NCBI RefSeq assembly: GCF_900113665.1 | Contig: NZ_FOQD01000008.1 | Coordinates: 230,969 to 294,968, forward strand | Direction of reading: 5' to 3' | Origin: Planctomicrobium piriforme | GTDB taxonomy: Bacteria; Planctomycetota; Planctomycetia; Planctomycetales; Planctomycetaceae | Length of the DNA stretch: 64,000 nucleotides | In this document: positions 1-8,586 of the stretch, piece after piece | Numbering within the stretch: the stretch's first letter is position 1 | Layout of the letters: every line of letters begins with the position of its first letter | Translations under genes and position numbers: made by a program | The notes under the pieces: model-generated | Database searches by the model: none | What the model was told of the DNA's origin: nothing | The model's input: only the letters and a program-made list of their open reading frames with translations

Positions 1-1177
1 TCTTCACGCGGCCCTCGGTCGTTCCGCTGGCCCGGGCACGTCCGTTCGCAGCGAACGGGAATGTTCCCTTGCGATAGGGGATGCCTGCTTCCTTGAGCTG
101 GTCTTCCGTCTTGCCGACAGTGCCAATCTCAGGTTCGGTATAGACCACGCCGGGAATGGCGCCGTAGTTGACGTGTCCATACCCGGTGTACAGGTGCTCG
201 ACGCAGGCGACCGCTTCTTCTTCCGCCTTGTGTGCCAGCATGGCTCCGCCGATGACGTCGCCGACTGCGAACACATTCTTGGCGGCTGTCTGGTAATGTT
301 CGTTAACTGGGATGAAGCCCCGCTTGTCGGTTTCGACTTTCACGGTCTCAAGCCCCAGCTTGTCGGTGTTCGGCTTGCGACCGACGGCGACCAGCACCCG
401 ATCGCAAACGACCGGCTCGGCTCCGTCGATCTGCACTTCGCAGCCGTTGGTAGTGGTCTTAACGCCGGTCACTTTGGTTCCCAGGCGGAACTCCAGCCCC
501 TGCTTTTTGAAGATCTTCAGCGCATCGGCGGCGATTTCGGAGTCCATGCCCGGCAGAATCCGGTCAAGGAATTCCAGCACCGTGACTTTTGACCCCAGCC
601 GACGCCAGACCGTCCCCAGTTCGAGTCCGATGTAGCCGGCCCCAATCACGACGAGGTGCTTGGGAACGGCATCGAACGCCAGCGCTTCTGTGCTCGACCC
701 CACCAGATTGCCGTCCAGCACGACGTTCGGCAACGTCGACGGCTGACTGCCGGTGGCAATCAGGATGGCATCGGTCGTCAGTGTCTTCGGTTCGGCGCCA
801 TCGACAACCACCTTGCCTGGACCGTCGATCCGGCCCTGTCCGGCCAGTCGTGTGATCTTGTGTTTCTTCATCAGCCCGTCGAGGCCGCCGGCGAGGGTGT
901 CGACCACCTTCGACTTGTGCGTCAGCATGGCCGGCAGGTCGAGCTTCACGTCCCCGACCACGATCCCGCGGTCTTTGAAGCCGTGCGACGAGGCCTCGTA
1001 AAGGTGGCTCGATTCCAGGAGCGCCTTGCTGGGGATGCAGCCGACTCGAAGACAGGTGCCGCCGAGTTTCTTCTCGACCTCGATGATCGCCACCTTTTTG
1101 CCGAGCTGCGCGGCGCGAATCGCCCCCGTGTATCCCGCCGGTCCGCCGCCAATCACCACCAGATCAAAGTCTGCCAT
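1..1177 (-). CDS. lpdA: dihydrolipoyl dehydrogenase (E3), 3'-truncated by the window edge
   Basis: FAD-dependent E3 subunit of 2-oxoacid dehydrogenase complexes. It reoxidises the dihydrolipoyl groups of E2 and passes electrons to NAD+. The first 392 residues are present; the family is about 460-475 long, so the dimerisation domain and catalytic His lie outside the window. Seen: an N-terminal dinucleotide fold VVIGGGPAG (residues 7-15), the redox disulfide CLRVGC (Cys42 and Cys47) inside GGTCLRVGCIPSK, a second NAD-binding motif VVIGAGYIGLELG near residue 180, and the FAD motif FAVGDV near 320. The ATG at 1177-1175 places the first fold at the usual distance from the N-terminus. The E2 gene is 4 kb away on the opposite strand; no E1 gene is in view, so the complex genes are split. 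Confidence 0.95.
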   Translation of the reverse strand, partial: MADFDLVVIGGGPAGYTGAIRAAQLGKKVAIIEVEKKLGGTCLRVGCIPSKALLESSHLYEASSHGFKDRGIVVGDVKLDLPAMLTHKSKVVDTLAGGLDGLMKKHKITRLAGQGRIDGPGKVVVDGAEPKTLTTDAILIATGSQPSTLPNVVLDGNLVGSSTEALAFDAVPKHLVVIGAGYIGLELGTVWRRLGSKVTVLEFLDRILPGMDSEIAADALKIFKKQGLEFRLGTKVTGVKTTTNGCEVQIDGAEPVVCDRVLVAVGRKPNTDKLGLETVKVETDKRGFIPVNEHYQTAAKNVFAVGDVIGGAMLAHKAEEEAVACVEHLYTGYGHVNYGAIPGVVYTEPEIGTVGKTEDQLKEAGIPYRKGTFPFAANGRARASGTTEGRVK

Positions 1178-1422
1178 GTCAGTTCGCTTCCCCAGCCAAT
1201 GCTGTTCGCCGCTCAATCAAGTTCAAAGCCGTAATCCAAGTCGCTGTTCATAGGCATTTTTGAAACGGACTTCCAGAACACCGCCTGAAGTTTTTTGTTG
1301 AAACCTGTGAATTCGCAACTCGCGGTTGCCGGTCCCATTCATCCTATCGCCTGCGTTCAACGAGGTGAGCGGCTCAACGGGTGTCCCCGGCGTTGATTGT
1401 CGCCGAATTGAGTCGAAAGCTG

Positions 1423-1439
1423 TGTCGTCAGTGACGACA
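1423..1439. promoter_or_regulatory. 17-bp perfect palindrome, candidate operator
   Basis: TGTCGTCA-G-TGACGACA has perfect 8-bp arms around one base. It sits in the 470-bp gap between lpdA and the divergent secreted-protein gene, about 245 bp upstream of lpdA and 210 bp upstream of the other start. The form suits a dimeric regulator, but no regulator is identified. The rest of the gap (1178-1647) shows no gene. Confidence 0.4.
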
Positions 1440-1647
1440 AGTGAATCTTTGTGATGGCGCAACTTTAGTCTTGTCCTGATTCGTTATTTCTCCGTAAGTA
1501 TTGATTCCATTGAGCATTGAGCGGACTCGACTGAAATTAGATACCAACCGGCACTTCTTGCGCTCTAGTCATTCTCTCGTGCTTGTCATCGATTGAATCA
1601 CAAAGACAAAACCAGTCGCCCTCTCACTCAGCGGAAAGAAAAGAACC

Positions 1648-2304
1648 ATGGACACCTCATTCGCTCGTCTCCTGCTCTTCAGTCTGGCTGTGCCGTTCCT
1701 CGCCGAATCGGCCAGTGCTCAGGGAACCCTGCGTCGCTTCGACGACCTCAACTTTTCGGCCCTGACCGCAGCTCGCGATCTGCGTTGGGAAATCCACGAC
1801 GAGTTCGCACGTTCACGCGATCAGGGGCATCTCCTTCGCGACATCGACAGCCTCGTCGGCGACCTGCACCAGTTGCAGCGGATGATCTACCAGCGTCGTT
1901 CTCCTCAGGATCTGGATCGTGAACTCGATCACGCTCTCGAACATGTGTCGGAACTGAAGCAACACCTGCTGGGCTGTGACTTCGCCTTCCAGCAACAAGG
2001 CAACTACCAGGGGAATGCCAACGGATATGTGTTCACTCCAGCCACTCAGCACGGCGGTCGGGTTCACGTCGACCATGCCATTCAGATGCTGGCCGGGATT
2101 GAAGGGAACCTCGCTCAGTTGCATCGCGAGCTGGTTGGCCTGACGCAGCCGGTGCCGTACCCGACGCCGAATTATCCCGGCGTGCAGGTGCCAGTCCTCC
2201 CGGCTCCGCAGCCTCCCGTCATCCTGCAGGGGCAACCGACCAGTTGGAAGCACCCGCCGTTCTACGGCAAGAAGGGCGGGATCGTGATTCAGGTCAAGAA
2301 GTGA
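1648..2304 (+). CDS. secreted hypothetical protein, 218 aa
   Basis: Not recognised as a known family. The N-terminus is a clear signal peptide: hydrophobic stretch LLLFSLAVPFLAE followed by SASAQ, with cleavage likely after the ASA at about residue 24. The mature part is helical and rich in His, Asp, Leu and Gln up to about residue 165 (DIDSLVGDLHQLQRM, LDHALEHVSELKQHLL), then a proline-rich segment (PVPYPTPNYPGVQVPVLPAPQPP), ending in a basic tail KKGGIVIQVKK. There are few cysteines. It is transcribed alone and followed by a strong hairpin at 2341. Role unknown; an extracytoplasmic location is the only supported inference. Confidence 0.75.
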   Translation: MDTSFARLLLFSLAVPFLAESASAQGTLRRFDDLNFSALTAARDLRWEIHDEFARSRDQGHLLRDIDSLVGDLHQLQRMIYQRRSPQDLDRELDHALEHVSELKQHLLGCDFAFQQQGNYQGNANGYVFTPATQHGGRVHVDHAIQMLAGIEGNLAQLHRELVGLTQPVPYPTPNYPGVQVPVLPAPQPPVILQGQPTSWKHPPFYGKKGGIVIQVKK

Positions 2305-2340
2305 GCCGAAAAATGATTTGCCGCTGAGGGCAGGCGACAA

Positions 2341-2392
2341 AAACGCCGCAGGCTTTGCGAATGCCGAGAAGGCCTCGCAACCTGCGGCGTTT
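2341..2392. terminator. long-stem hairpin between convergent genes
   Basis: Perfect 12-bp arms AAACGCCGCAGG (2341-2352) and CCTGCGGCGTTT (2381-2392) enclose 28 nt. The plus side continues into TTTGCGTTTATTT. The position between the ends of the convergent genes at 2304 and 2473 fits a bidirectional terminator. Confidence 0.65.
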
Positions 2393-2420
2393 GCGTTTAT
2401 TTGCCTATTTTAGGCGTGGG

Positions 2421-2443
2421 AGGGCGAGGCTCCCGCCGAGCCG
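2421..2443. repeat. GGCGAGGCTCCCGCCGAGCC-type dispersed repeat
   Basis: AGGGCGAGGCTCCCGCCGAG followed by CCG folds on itself. Related copies lie at 21816-21842 and, inverted, at 21921-21947. A shorter GAGCCTCGGCGAGC form starts at 63881. Confidence 0.5.
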
Positions 2444-2472
2444 CGATCGTAGGAAATGCGTGATTTCTGCTG

Positions 2473-3546
2473 CTATCTGTTGCTGGCCTTGAGAGGTTCG
2501 AGCGGAATCTCACCCAGCGAAAACTGAACCGGCACGTTCGCGACTACCGCCGGCGCCTGACAGATCAGTGCAGCGTCTTCCGACTTGATTCCGCTGAATC
2601 GGCAACGGACGGTGTGCAGGTCTCCTTCGACCGCGCTGACTTCAATATCTGGGCAGGGGATCCGTTCTCCATTTTTAGTCTGCAGCCACACTCCCCGGTG
2701 CAGCACCTCCGCCCGATAGGACTCCCAGGTGATCCCTGGTGAGGTGGCGACTCGCAGCGTCGCACTCAGGCCGTCGTTGTCGGATTGCACTTGGGCGAGT
2801 TCCACTTCCGTCTGCCCCACGCGATGCGGCTCCGCGCCAACAGCGTTCAAAGGAAACGTTAGCAGCGCATCTCCCGCCGAACATCGTAACAGCAGTCGTC
2901 CCGACAACTGGCAACTTGTTGCTTTCACCTCATGTGGGGCGAGGAAGTTTACCGTCAGTTCGACTTGTTGACCGTCGCACGCAATCTCCCGCCGGGCATT
3001 CGGGCTGAACGGCTGCAAACGCTCACCGCCACAGTTGAGTTCGAGGTCCGCATCCGCCAGCAGCACATCAATCGGCCGCACGTCCGGGGCAACATCGAGC
3101 CGCAGTCGCACGCGAATCAGGTTCGGCGAATCCTCGTCATCCGATTGATGGTTCGTCGCAACGCCACTGATCGCCAAGCAACCGCCGGTCGCGACGTGTC
3201 CCAGCCCTTCTATTTTGATTTCCTTTTGGGCTCGAAACTCAGCGCCGCCAATCGCCTCGTACGCTTCACGAATTTGAATCCGGCGTCGAATTCGAGTCAG
3301 TGCCGTCGCCCCCAGGGCATCGTCTGATTGCAGCCTCTCAAAGTCGGCGAGCGGGAGCGAACAAAGCTCTCTTTCCGCCAATTCACGCGTCTTCCGACTT
3401 GGTGCAGAAAGGTCTTGCACCCACTGCGACACCTGCTGTTGGGTCGCCGCGCCGTCGGCCCCGTGGGCCGGGACAGCCGCGATCAGCAGCGCGAATGCGA
3501 TGCACGCGTGGCAGCAGCAGAGTCTGAAAGGCCGTGTCATCAGCAT
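2473..3546 (-). CDS. secreted hypothetical protein, 357 aa
   Basis: No assigned family. The N-terminus carries a Cys/Ala-rich signal sequence (CCCHACIAFALLIAAVPAHGAD), with cleavage likely after AHG near residue 29. A helical segment follows (QWVQDLSAPSRKTRELAERELC, roughly residues 38-95) resembling the HEAT-like helices often placed after signal peptides in planctomycete proteins. The rest alternates short beta-rich stretches (VRLRLDVAPDVRPIDVLL, QVELTVNFLAPHEV), consistent with immunoglobulin-like domains. The ATG at 3546 is used, with a second in-frame ATG at 3540; neither has a clear ribosome binding site. It is divergent from the DUF1570 gene at 3691 and shares its 144-bp upstream region. 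Confidence 0.7.
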   Translation of the reverse strand: MLMTRPFRLCCCHACIAFALLIAAVPAHGADGAATQQQVSQWVQDLSAPSRKTRELAERELCSLPLADFERLQSDDALGATALTRIRRRIQIREAYEAIGGAEFRAQKEIKIEGLGHVATGGCLAISGVATNHQSDDEDSPNLIRVRLRLDVAPDVRPIDVLLADADLELNCGGERLQPFSPNARREIACDGQQVELTVNFLAPHEVKATSCQLSGRLLLRCSAGDALLTFPLNAVGAEPHRVGQTEVELAQVQSDNDGLSATLRVATSPGITWESYRAEVLHRGVWLQTKNGERIPCPDIEVSAVEGDLHTVRCRFSGIKSEDAALICQAPAVVANVPVQFSLGEIPLEPLKASNR

Positions 3547-3690
3547 GGAGCCACTATAACCGCTGCAATCGCTTCAGGCAGTCGAACATGCCCTCCTGCT
3601 CCCCGCGGGAATTCACGCCGCCCTCACAGCGGCGACCTAGATTCTCAGCAGGGCCGCTCACTTCGTTTCTCCTGGCTGTTGAGATCTCGC

Positions 3691-4821
3691 ATGTCGTCGT
3701 TTCGGCTGTACTCGCTCGCAGCGTTTCTGTTTGCGTCACTTGCTGGCAACGCCTGCGCCGCCCCAGTGGTCGAACTGACGGCCGACGGCACGAAGTATCG
3801 GGGACTGAATGTCCTCCACGATAAGAACGTATGCTGGATCGCCGCTCCGGACGGCACTTATCAGCGGATCTCGCTCGGCAATGTGACCTCCTTCCGCAAG
3901 CCCGGCGGCGAGTTTCACAGTGCCTCTCCCTCGTCGCTCGCGACCGAACTCCGCAAGCAACTGGGCCGCATTTACGACGTTCAGAACAAGGGGAACTTCG
4001 TCGTTTGTGCTCCCAAGGGAAAAGCCCAGGCTTATGCCGACGTCATCTCCGGCGTCGAAAGATCCTTCAACAGTTACTTCGGCCGCCGCGGCTGGACGCT
4101 CGACCGTTCGCAATTCCCGCTGGTTGTCGTTGTGCATCCGACCCGGCGCGAATTCGACAAGGAAGTGCAGTCAGTCGGCATGACCCCCAACTCCCTGCTG
4201 AAGGGTTTCTATCACCCGCAGACGAATCGGGTGACGCTCTACGATCTCGACACGGATGCTCCGCTCCCGCCTGCCGAAGTCGCCAAAGCGTCCGGCAATG
4301 GGAAAACTGCACTGTCCGATGCGACGCGTCAGACGGTGATCCACGAAACGATTCACCAGCTTGCATTCAACTCTGGCCTGCACCCTCGCGTCGGCAACAA
4401 TCCGCGGTGGGTGATCGAAGGCCTGGCCACGATGCTCGAAGCCGGCGCGCTCGACAGCACCGTCCGCAGCGACACCGAAGGCCGCATCAATCAGGATCGC
4501 CTCGACTGGTTTCGCAAGTATCGGGCAACCCGTCGTAAAGGAACCGTCGCTGATCTGATCACCAATGACGAAGCAATGTTCGCGGCCAACTCGCTCGACT
4601 TCTACAGCGAAGCTTGGGCCTTTACGTTTTACCTGGCGGAAAGCCGTCGGGCGGACTACGTCCGGTACCTGAAACGCATTGCCGCCCGTGACCCGTTGGA
4701 GAACGAATACACCCCCCAGCAGCGGCTGGCCGATTTTCAGGCGGTGTTCGGGAAAGATCTGCGGCTGGTCGAGACGCAATTTCTTCGCTTTGTGGACGGT
4801 TTGCAGCAGGACGAAAAATAA
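3691..4821 (+). CDS. DUF1570-family secreted putative metallopeptidase, 376 aa
   Basis: The ATG at 3691 gives a good signal peptide (YSLAAFLFASLAGNACAAP), so it is preferred over upstream in-frame starts. Residues 28-70 (ELTADGTKYRGLNVL...QRISLGNVTSF) look like an SHD1-type beta domain. The C-terminal half holds HETIHQLAFNSG, an HExxH zinc-ligand motif, followed about 25 residues later by WVIEGLATMLE, where the Glu could be the third ligand of a gluzincin. That arrangement is typical of DUF1570 proteins, which are mostly planctomycete and of unproven activity. A secreted or periplasmic peptidase is inferred from the motif only. The closest gene downstream, aceF, is 302 bp away and probably has its own promoter. 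Confidence 0.8.
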   Translation: MSSFRLYSLAAFLFASLAGNACAAPVVELTADGTKYRGLNVLHDKNVCWIAAPDGTYQRISLGNVTSFRKPGGEFHSASPSSLATELRKQLGRIYDVQNKGNFVVCAPKGKAQAYADVISGVERSFNSYFGRRGWTLDRSQFPLVVVVHPTRREFDKEVQSVGMTPNSLLKGFYHPQTNRVTLYDLDTDAPLPPAEVAKASGNGKTALSDATRQTVIHETIHQLAFNSGLHPRVGNNPRWVIEGLATMLEAGALDSTVRSDTEGRINQDRLDWFRKYRATRRKGTVADLITNDEAMFAANSLDFYSEAWAFTFYLAESRRADYVRYLKRIAARDPLENEYTPQQRLADFQAVFGKDLRLVETQFLRFVDGLQQDEK

Positions 4822-4937
4822 CGGCCCCGACAGCTTTCTGGCCGTCGGCCTGACGTCACATCAATTCTGCGTGCTGCGTCGCAACTCCGCGAAAGTGCCG
4901 CTGTTCTCGGCTGGACCACTTTGCCGCGAGATCAGCC

Positions 4938-4966
4938 TTGGCTATCATCCGCAGACTGCTTATAGA
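4938..4966 (+). promoter_or_regulatory. candidate sigma70-type promoter upstream of aceF
   Basis: TTGGCT (4938-4943) and TATAGA (4961-4966) are separated by exactly 17 bp and lie 158 bp before the aceF start. The rest of the gap 4822-5123 shows no gene. Confidence 0.4.
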
Positions 4967-5123
4967 TCGTTACCGATCAGCGGTTTCGGGCAACTTCTTC
5001 CGTACGGCATGCAGGCAATCCCGGTTGCTCTCGCTGTCGTGACCCGGCAGAGTTGTTCCGCGTGCCCTTGATTGCGTTGGAATTTGAGCTGAAGCCGGAC
5101 TGTTTCCCGAGATAGAACCGACC

Positions 5124-6932
5124 ATGAGCTTTGAACTGAGATTGCCCAACATCGGCGAAGGGGTCGAGGAAGCGGACATCGCGGAAGTCCTCGTCTCCGT
5201 TGGCGACACCATCGAAGCCAACCAGACGGTGATGGAACTCGAGACCGAAAAAGCGGTCGTCGAGCTCCCCTGTCCGCAGGCAGGCAAGGTCGAAAAGATC
5301 CTCGTCTCAGCCGGCGACACCGTGCGGGTCGACGCCCCGGTGATGATCATCGACACCGGTTCCAACGGCTCGGCCGCGGCTCCCGAAAAGAAAACAGAAA
5401 AGAAGCCAGAGTCCAAACAACCGGCAGAGCAAAAACCTGCCGAAAAGAAACCGGCTGCTGAGGCTCCCAGGAAGGAGCCCGTTCCTGCTCCCGCAGAGAA
5501 GAAGCCCACAGAAACGAAGACCGAAAAGAAGGCTGATAAGCCGGAACCGCAGACCGAAATGGTCGAAGGCACCATCGAATTCCAGCTCCCGCCGCTTGGC
5601 GAAGGGGTCAACTCGGCCGACGTTGCCGATATTCTCGTCTCCGAAGGGGACGTGATCGAAGCGAATGCCTCGGTGATGGAACTGGAGACCGAAAAAGCAG
5701 TCGTTGAGCTCCCTTGCCCGCACCCCGGCAAGATCAAGAAGATTCATGTGAAGGCCGGCGACTCGGTCAAGGTTGGCGCGACCGTGCTGACGATCGAAAC
5801 ATCGAGCAAGGTCGCCAAGTCCTCGGCCGCCGCCTCGCCAGCCGCCCCGGAGAAAAAGCCGGAACCCAAGGCCGAAAAGCCTGCCGAGAAAGCAGAACCA
5901 AAGTCCGCACCGGCTCCTGCAGCCAAAACCGCTGCTGCTCCTCCTGCGAAGACGTCAGCCGCACCCGCTGCTACTGCGTCCGAACCGGACGGCTTGCCGG
6001 TTCCCGCGGCCCCATCGACTCGACGGCTGGCTCGCCAGTTGGGCGTCACGATCGGTGACGTCAAAGGAACCGGCGGCGGCGGACGTATCACTCAAGAAGA
6101 CGTGCAGGCGTTCGTTCGCACGCGGCTGCAGCAGTCAGCGTCGCTCCCTGCTCGCAGCACCACGAGCAGCAATACTGGCCTCGCGGCAGGTTCGCTCGCG
6201 CCCCCACCGCTGCCTGACTTCACCCGTTTCGGCCTGGTCGAACGGGAGAAGATGAACAAGATCGCGCGGACAGCCGCTGAGAACCTGACGCTGTCCTGGA
6301 ACGTCATTCCGCACGTCACGCAGCACGATCGCGCTGACATTACCGATCTCGAAGCCGCCCGTAAGCGCTTCGCCGCCGGCGTCGGCAAGAACGGCCCCAA
6401 GATCACAATGACCGCCATCGTCATCAAGGCGCTGGCCAAGTGCCTGCAGATCTATCCCAAGTTCAACAGCAGCCTCGATCCGGAAACCAACGAGATCGTC
6501 TACAAGAAGTTCTATAACATCGGCTGTGCCGTCGACACGCCGAACGGCCTGCTGGTTCCGGTCGTCAAGGAGTGCGACAAGAAGAACATTCTTGAGATCG
6601 CCCAGGCAATTACAGAACTCGCCGAGAAAGCCCGTGACCGCAAGCTGCCGGTCGACGCCATGCAAGGCGCGACTTGTACCGTCACGAATCTGGGGGGCAT
6701 TGGCGGAGTCGGATTCACGCCGATCGTGAACTATCCGGAAGTCTGCATCCTCGGCATGTCCCGCGGGCAGCCGGAGCTTCGCATGATCGACGGCAAGATT
6801 GAGGAGCGCCTGATGCTCCCGCTCAGCCTGTCGTACGATCACCGAGTCGTCAACGGCGCCGACGCAGCCCGCTTCGTCGCCACCCTGTGCAACCTCCTGG
6901 CCGACCCCTTCCAACTACTGACCGCGGTTTAA
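5124..6932 (+). CDS. aceF: dihydrolipoamide acyltransferase (E2), two lipoyl domains, 602 aa
   Basis: Core subunit of a pyruvate dehydrogenase-type complex; it transfers acetyl from lipoyl-lysine to CoA. Domain order seen: lipoyl domain 1 (residues 3-77, lipoyl Lys43 in ELETEKAVVELP), Lys/Pro/Ala/Glu-rich linker (about 85-145), lipoyl domain 2 (about 148-225, Lys191 in the same motif), a second Ala/Pro linker, peripheral subunit-binding domain (about 293-330, APSTRRLARQLGV...GGRITQEDV), another linker, and the catalytic domain (about 365-602) ending in SLSYDHRVVNGADAARF with the active-site His. The two lipoyl domains are close duplicates. The C-terminus matches acetyltransferase rather than succinyltransferase style, but substrate choice is inferred. 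The partner E3 lies at 1-1177 on the other strand. Confidence 0.93.
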   Translation: MSFELRLPNIGEGVEEADIAEVLVSVGDTIEANQTVMELETEKAVVELPCPQAGKVEKILVSAGDTVRVDAPVMIIDTGSNGSAAAPEKKTEKKPESKQPAEQKPAEKKPAAEAPRKEPVPAPAEKKPTETKTEKKADKPEPQTEMVEGTIEFQLPPLGEGVNSADVADILVSEGDVIEANASVMELETEKAVVELPCPHPGKIKKIHVKAGDSVKVGATVLTIETSSKVAKSSAAASPAAPEKKPEPKAEKPAEKAEPKSAPAPAAKTAAAPPAKTSAAPAATASEPDGLPVPAAPSTRRLARQLGVTIGDVKGTGGGGRITQEDVQAFVRTRLQQSASLPARSTTSSNTGLAAGSLAPPPLPDFTRFGLVEREKMNKIARTAAENLTLSWNVIPHVTQHDRADITDLEAARKRFAAGVGKNGPKITMTAIVIKALAKCLQIYPKFNSSLDPETNEIVYKKFYNIGCAVDTPNGLLVPVVKECDKKNILEIAQAITELAEKARDRKLPVDAMQGATCTVTNLGGIGGVGFTPIVNYPEVCILGMSRGQPELRMIDGKIEERLMLPLSLSYDHRVVNGADAARFVATLCNLLADPFQLLTAV

Positions 6933-7011
6933 ATTGTCCCGGACGCTCAACATCAACCTGAAGACAAAGGTTGAGTCATCCCGGGCAGCACCGATTCGCG
7001 TCCGGGACAAT
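6933..7011. repeat. 79-bp element bounded by 14-bp inverted repeats (copy 1)
   Basis: ATTGTCCCGGACGC (6933-6946) and its exact complement GCGTCCGGGACAAT (6998-7011) bound a 51-nt interior with a second nested inverted repeat, TCAACCT/AGGTTGA. It starts on the base after the aceF stop codon, so it may act as the transcript end. It shares its termini with the copy at 7026-7105. Confidence 0.7.
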
Positions 7012-7025
7012 GACGTGCGGTGGGA

Positions 7026-7105
7026 ACTGTCCCGGACGCTCCGTTCCTGCCTGGAATATTGAGGTCCGATTTTTTGAACAGTGTGGCTACAGCGTCCGGG
7101 ACAGT
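7026..7105. repeat. 80-bp element bounded by 15-bp inverted repeats (copy 2)
   Basis: ACTGTCCCGGACGCT (7026-7040) and AGCGTCCGGGACAGT (7091-7105) are perfect complements. The terminal TGTCCCGGACGC is the same as in the element 14 bp upstream, but the interior is unrelated. Between here and tatC (7106-7279) no gene is visible. Confidence 0.7.
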
Positions 7106-7279
7106 GACCGGGATTCGTGCCCCATTGCATCCACTTCGCTCCCGGAATAAGATCAAAGTGCTTCGCCGTACCGCTCAAATCGCCTGCCGCTGCGGGCCAA
7201 TCGGGTGGATACCGTGTCCTGCCGTCAACGGTGCGTTCGGCAGTGCTATGAATGACTGGTATCCGCGGGTTCTTTTGCG

Positions 7280-8455
7280 ATGAAACAGCCGACAAGAGAT
7301 CTCTTCGACGACTCGACGATGACGTTCGGGGAGCACCTCGAAGCGCTCCGCAAGCACCTCATTCTGGCCCTGATCGGCCTGACGGTCGCGGTGCTGGTCT
7401 GCCTGTGGAAAGGCGAGTTGATCGTCGACTTTGTTCGCAGCCCGATCGATCGCGCTTTGAAGATCTACGCCCAGCCCGAGCCGAAGACGAAGAAGACAGG
7501 CTGGGAAAAAATGAAGGATGACTGGGGTCTCACCACCCTGGGCGAATACTACGGCGGTTTCGGCGATTACTTCTCCGGCAAAACCGCCGCCGACGAAGAC
7601 GCCCGCCGCGAAGCGGCCATCGAAGGGCATTCCGAAGCGATCCTCGTGCATCTGAGTGTCGAGGAGCTCGTACAAGCCCTCCATCAGGTCAACCCCGGCC
7701 GCTTTCCTTTGCCAGAAAAGCCCGCTGCGCCAGAGCCAGCTGCGCCCGCTGCGATAACTCCGGCTGAACCAGTCGCTGCCGAACCAGTTCCGGCCCCTGC
7801 GCCGCCAGCTCCCCCGATGGTTTCGTTAAAGCTCGTGGCTCCGGAATTCGCGCAGTTTCAGGCGACTGTCGAGCAGTCGCGCCGTCCGGTGACGCTGAAT
7901 GTTCAGGAAGCGTTCATGACCTATCTGAAGGTCTCGATCATCGCCGGCGTCTTGCTCGCCAGCCCGTGGATCTTCTACCAGTTGTGGCTCTTCGTCGCGG
8001 CCGGGCTGTATCCGCATGAACGGAAGTACGTGTACCTGTACGGCACGATGAGTCTGGTGCTGTTTCTGGTGGGGGCGTTCTTCTGCTTCTTTGCCGTGTT
8101 TCCCTTCGTGCTCGACTTTCTGCTCAAGTTCAACAAGTCGCTCGAAATTCAGCCGCAGATTCGGCTGTCGGAGTGGATCAGCTTCGCCGTCGTGCTGCCG
8201 CTGATGTTCGGCATCAGCTTCCAGTTGCCGCTGGTGATGCTGTTCCTCGAACGCATTTCGATCTTCAGCGCCACCGTCTATCGCGAACAGCGGCGAATGG
8301 CGATTCTGGTGATCGCCATCCTCTCGAGCGTTCTCACGCCTGCCGATCCGATGAGCATGTTGCTCATGATGTTTCCCCTGATTTTCCTGTACGAACTGGG
8401 GATTCGCATGTGCGACTGGCTCCCCCGCGGCGGGTCGCAACTCGAAACCGTTTAG
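7280..8455 (+). CDS. tatC: Sec-independent protein translocase TatC with a large extracytoplasmic insertion, 391 aa
   Basis: Integral membrane receptor of the twin-arginine export pathway; it recognises RR signal peptides of folded proteins. Seen: the N-terminal FGEHLEALRKHL (the conserved HLxELR-type motif), TM1 around residues 27-44, the conserved VQEAFMTYLKVSII / SPWIFYQLWLFVAAGLYPHERK region around 208-250, and further TM segments to the C-terminus (VLTPADPMSMLLMMFPLIFLYELG). Typical TatC proteins have about 250 residues. Here about 150 extra residues (about 55-205) lie between TM1 and TM2, including a Pro/Ala/Glu run near 155-185. The start is the ATG at 7280. The next gene, hemQ, is 131 bp downstream across a palindromic repeat. 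Confidence 0.92.
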   Translation: MKQPTRDLFDDSTMTFGEHLEALRKHLILALIGLTVAVLVCLWKGELIVDFVRSPIDRALKIYAQPEPKTKKTGWEKMKDDWGLTTLGEYYGGFGDYFSGKTAADEDARREAAIEGHSEAILVHLSVEELVQALHQVNPGRFPLPEKPAAPEPAAPAAITPAEPVAAEPVPAPAPPAPPMVSLKLVAPEFAQFQATVEQSRRPVTLNVQEAFMTYLKVSIIAGVLLASPWIFYQLWLFVAAGLYPHERKYVYLYGTMSLVLFLVGAFFCFFAVFPFVLDFLLKFNKSLEIQPQIRLSEWISFAVVLPLMFGISFQLPLVMLFLERISIFSATVYREQRRMAILVIAILSSVLTPADPMSMLLMMFPLIFLYELGIRMCDWLPRGGSQLETV

Positions 8456-8462
8456 GGCGATC

Positions 8463-8543
8463 AAAATCCGAAGCACGAAATCTCAAATTCGAAACTGAGC
8501 ATTTGAATGTGTTTCGGATTTCGTGCTTCGAATTTCGAATTTG
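8463..8543. repeat. TTTCGGATTTCGTGCTT palindromic element, copy 1
   Basis: Left arm 8463-8495 (AAAATCCGAAGCACGAAAT...GAAAC) and right arm 8511-8543 (GTTTCGGATTTCGTGCTTCG...) form a long imperfect hairpin between tatC and hemQ. Relatives lie at 29378-29495 (full), 51711-51757 (half) and 57657-57775 (diverged). Confidence 0.65.
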
Positions 8544-8586
8544 TCCATCACAGCTTGCCGGCAATTTCAACGCGAGATGAATTTCC

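Noticed and set aside
1223..1462. 79-aa open frame on the minus strand upstream of lpdA
   Set aside because: Overlaps the palindrome and likely control region, and shows no conserved features.
3328..3690. 121-residue N-terminal extension of the DUF1570 protein
   Set aside because: It overlaps the divergent secreted-protein gene, and the ATG at 3691 begins a proper signal peptide.
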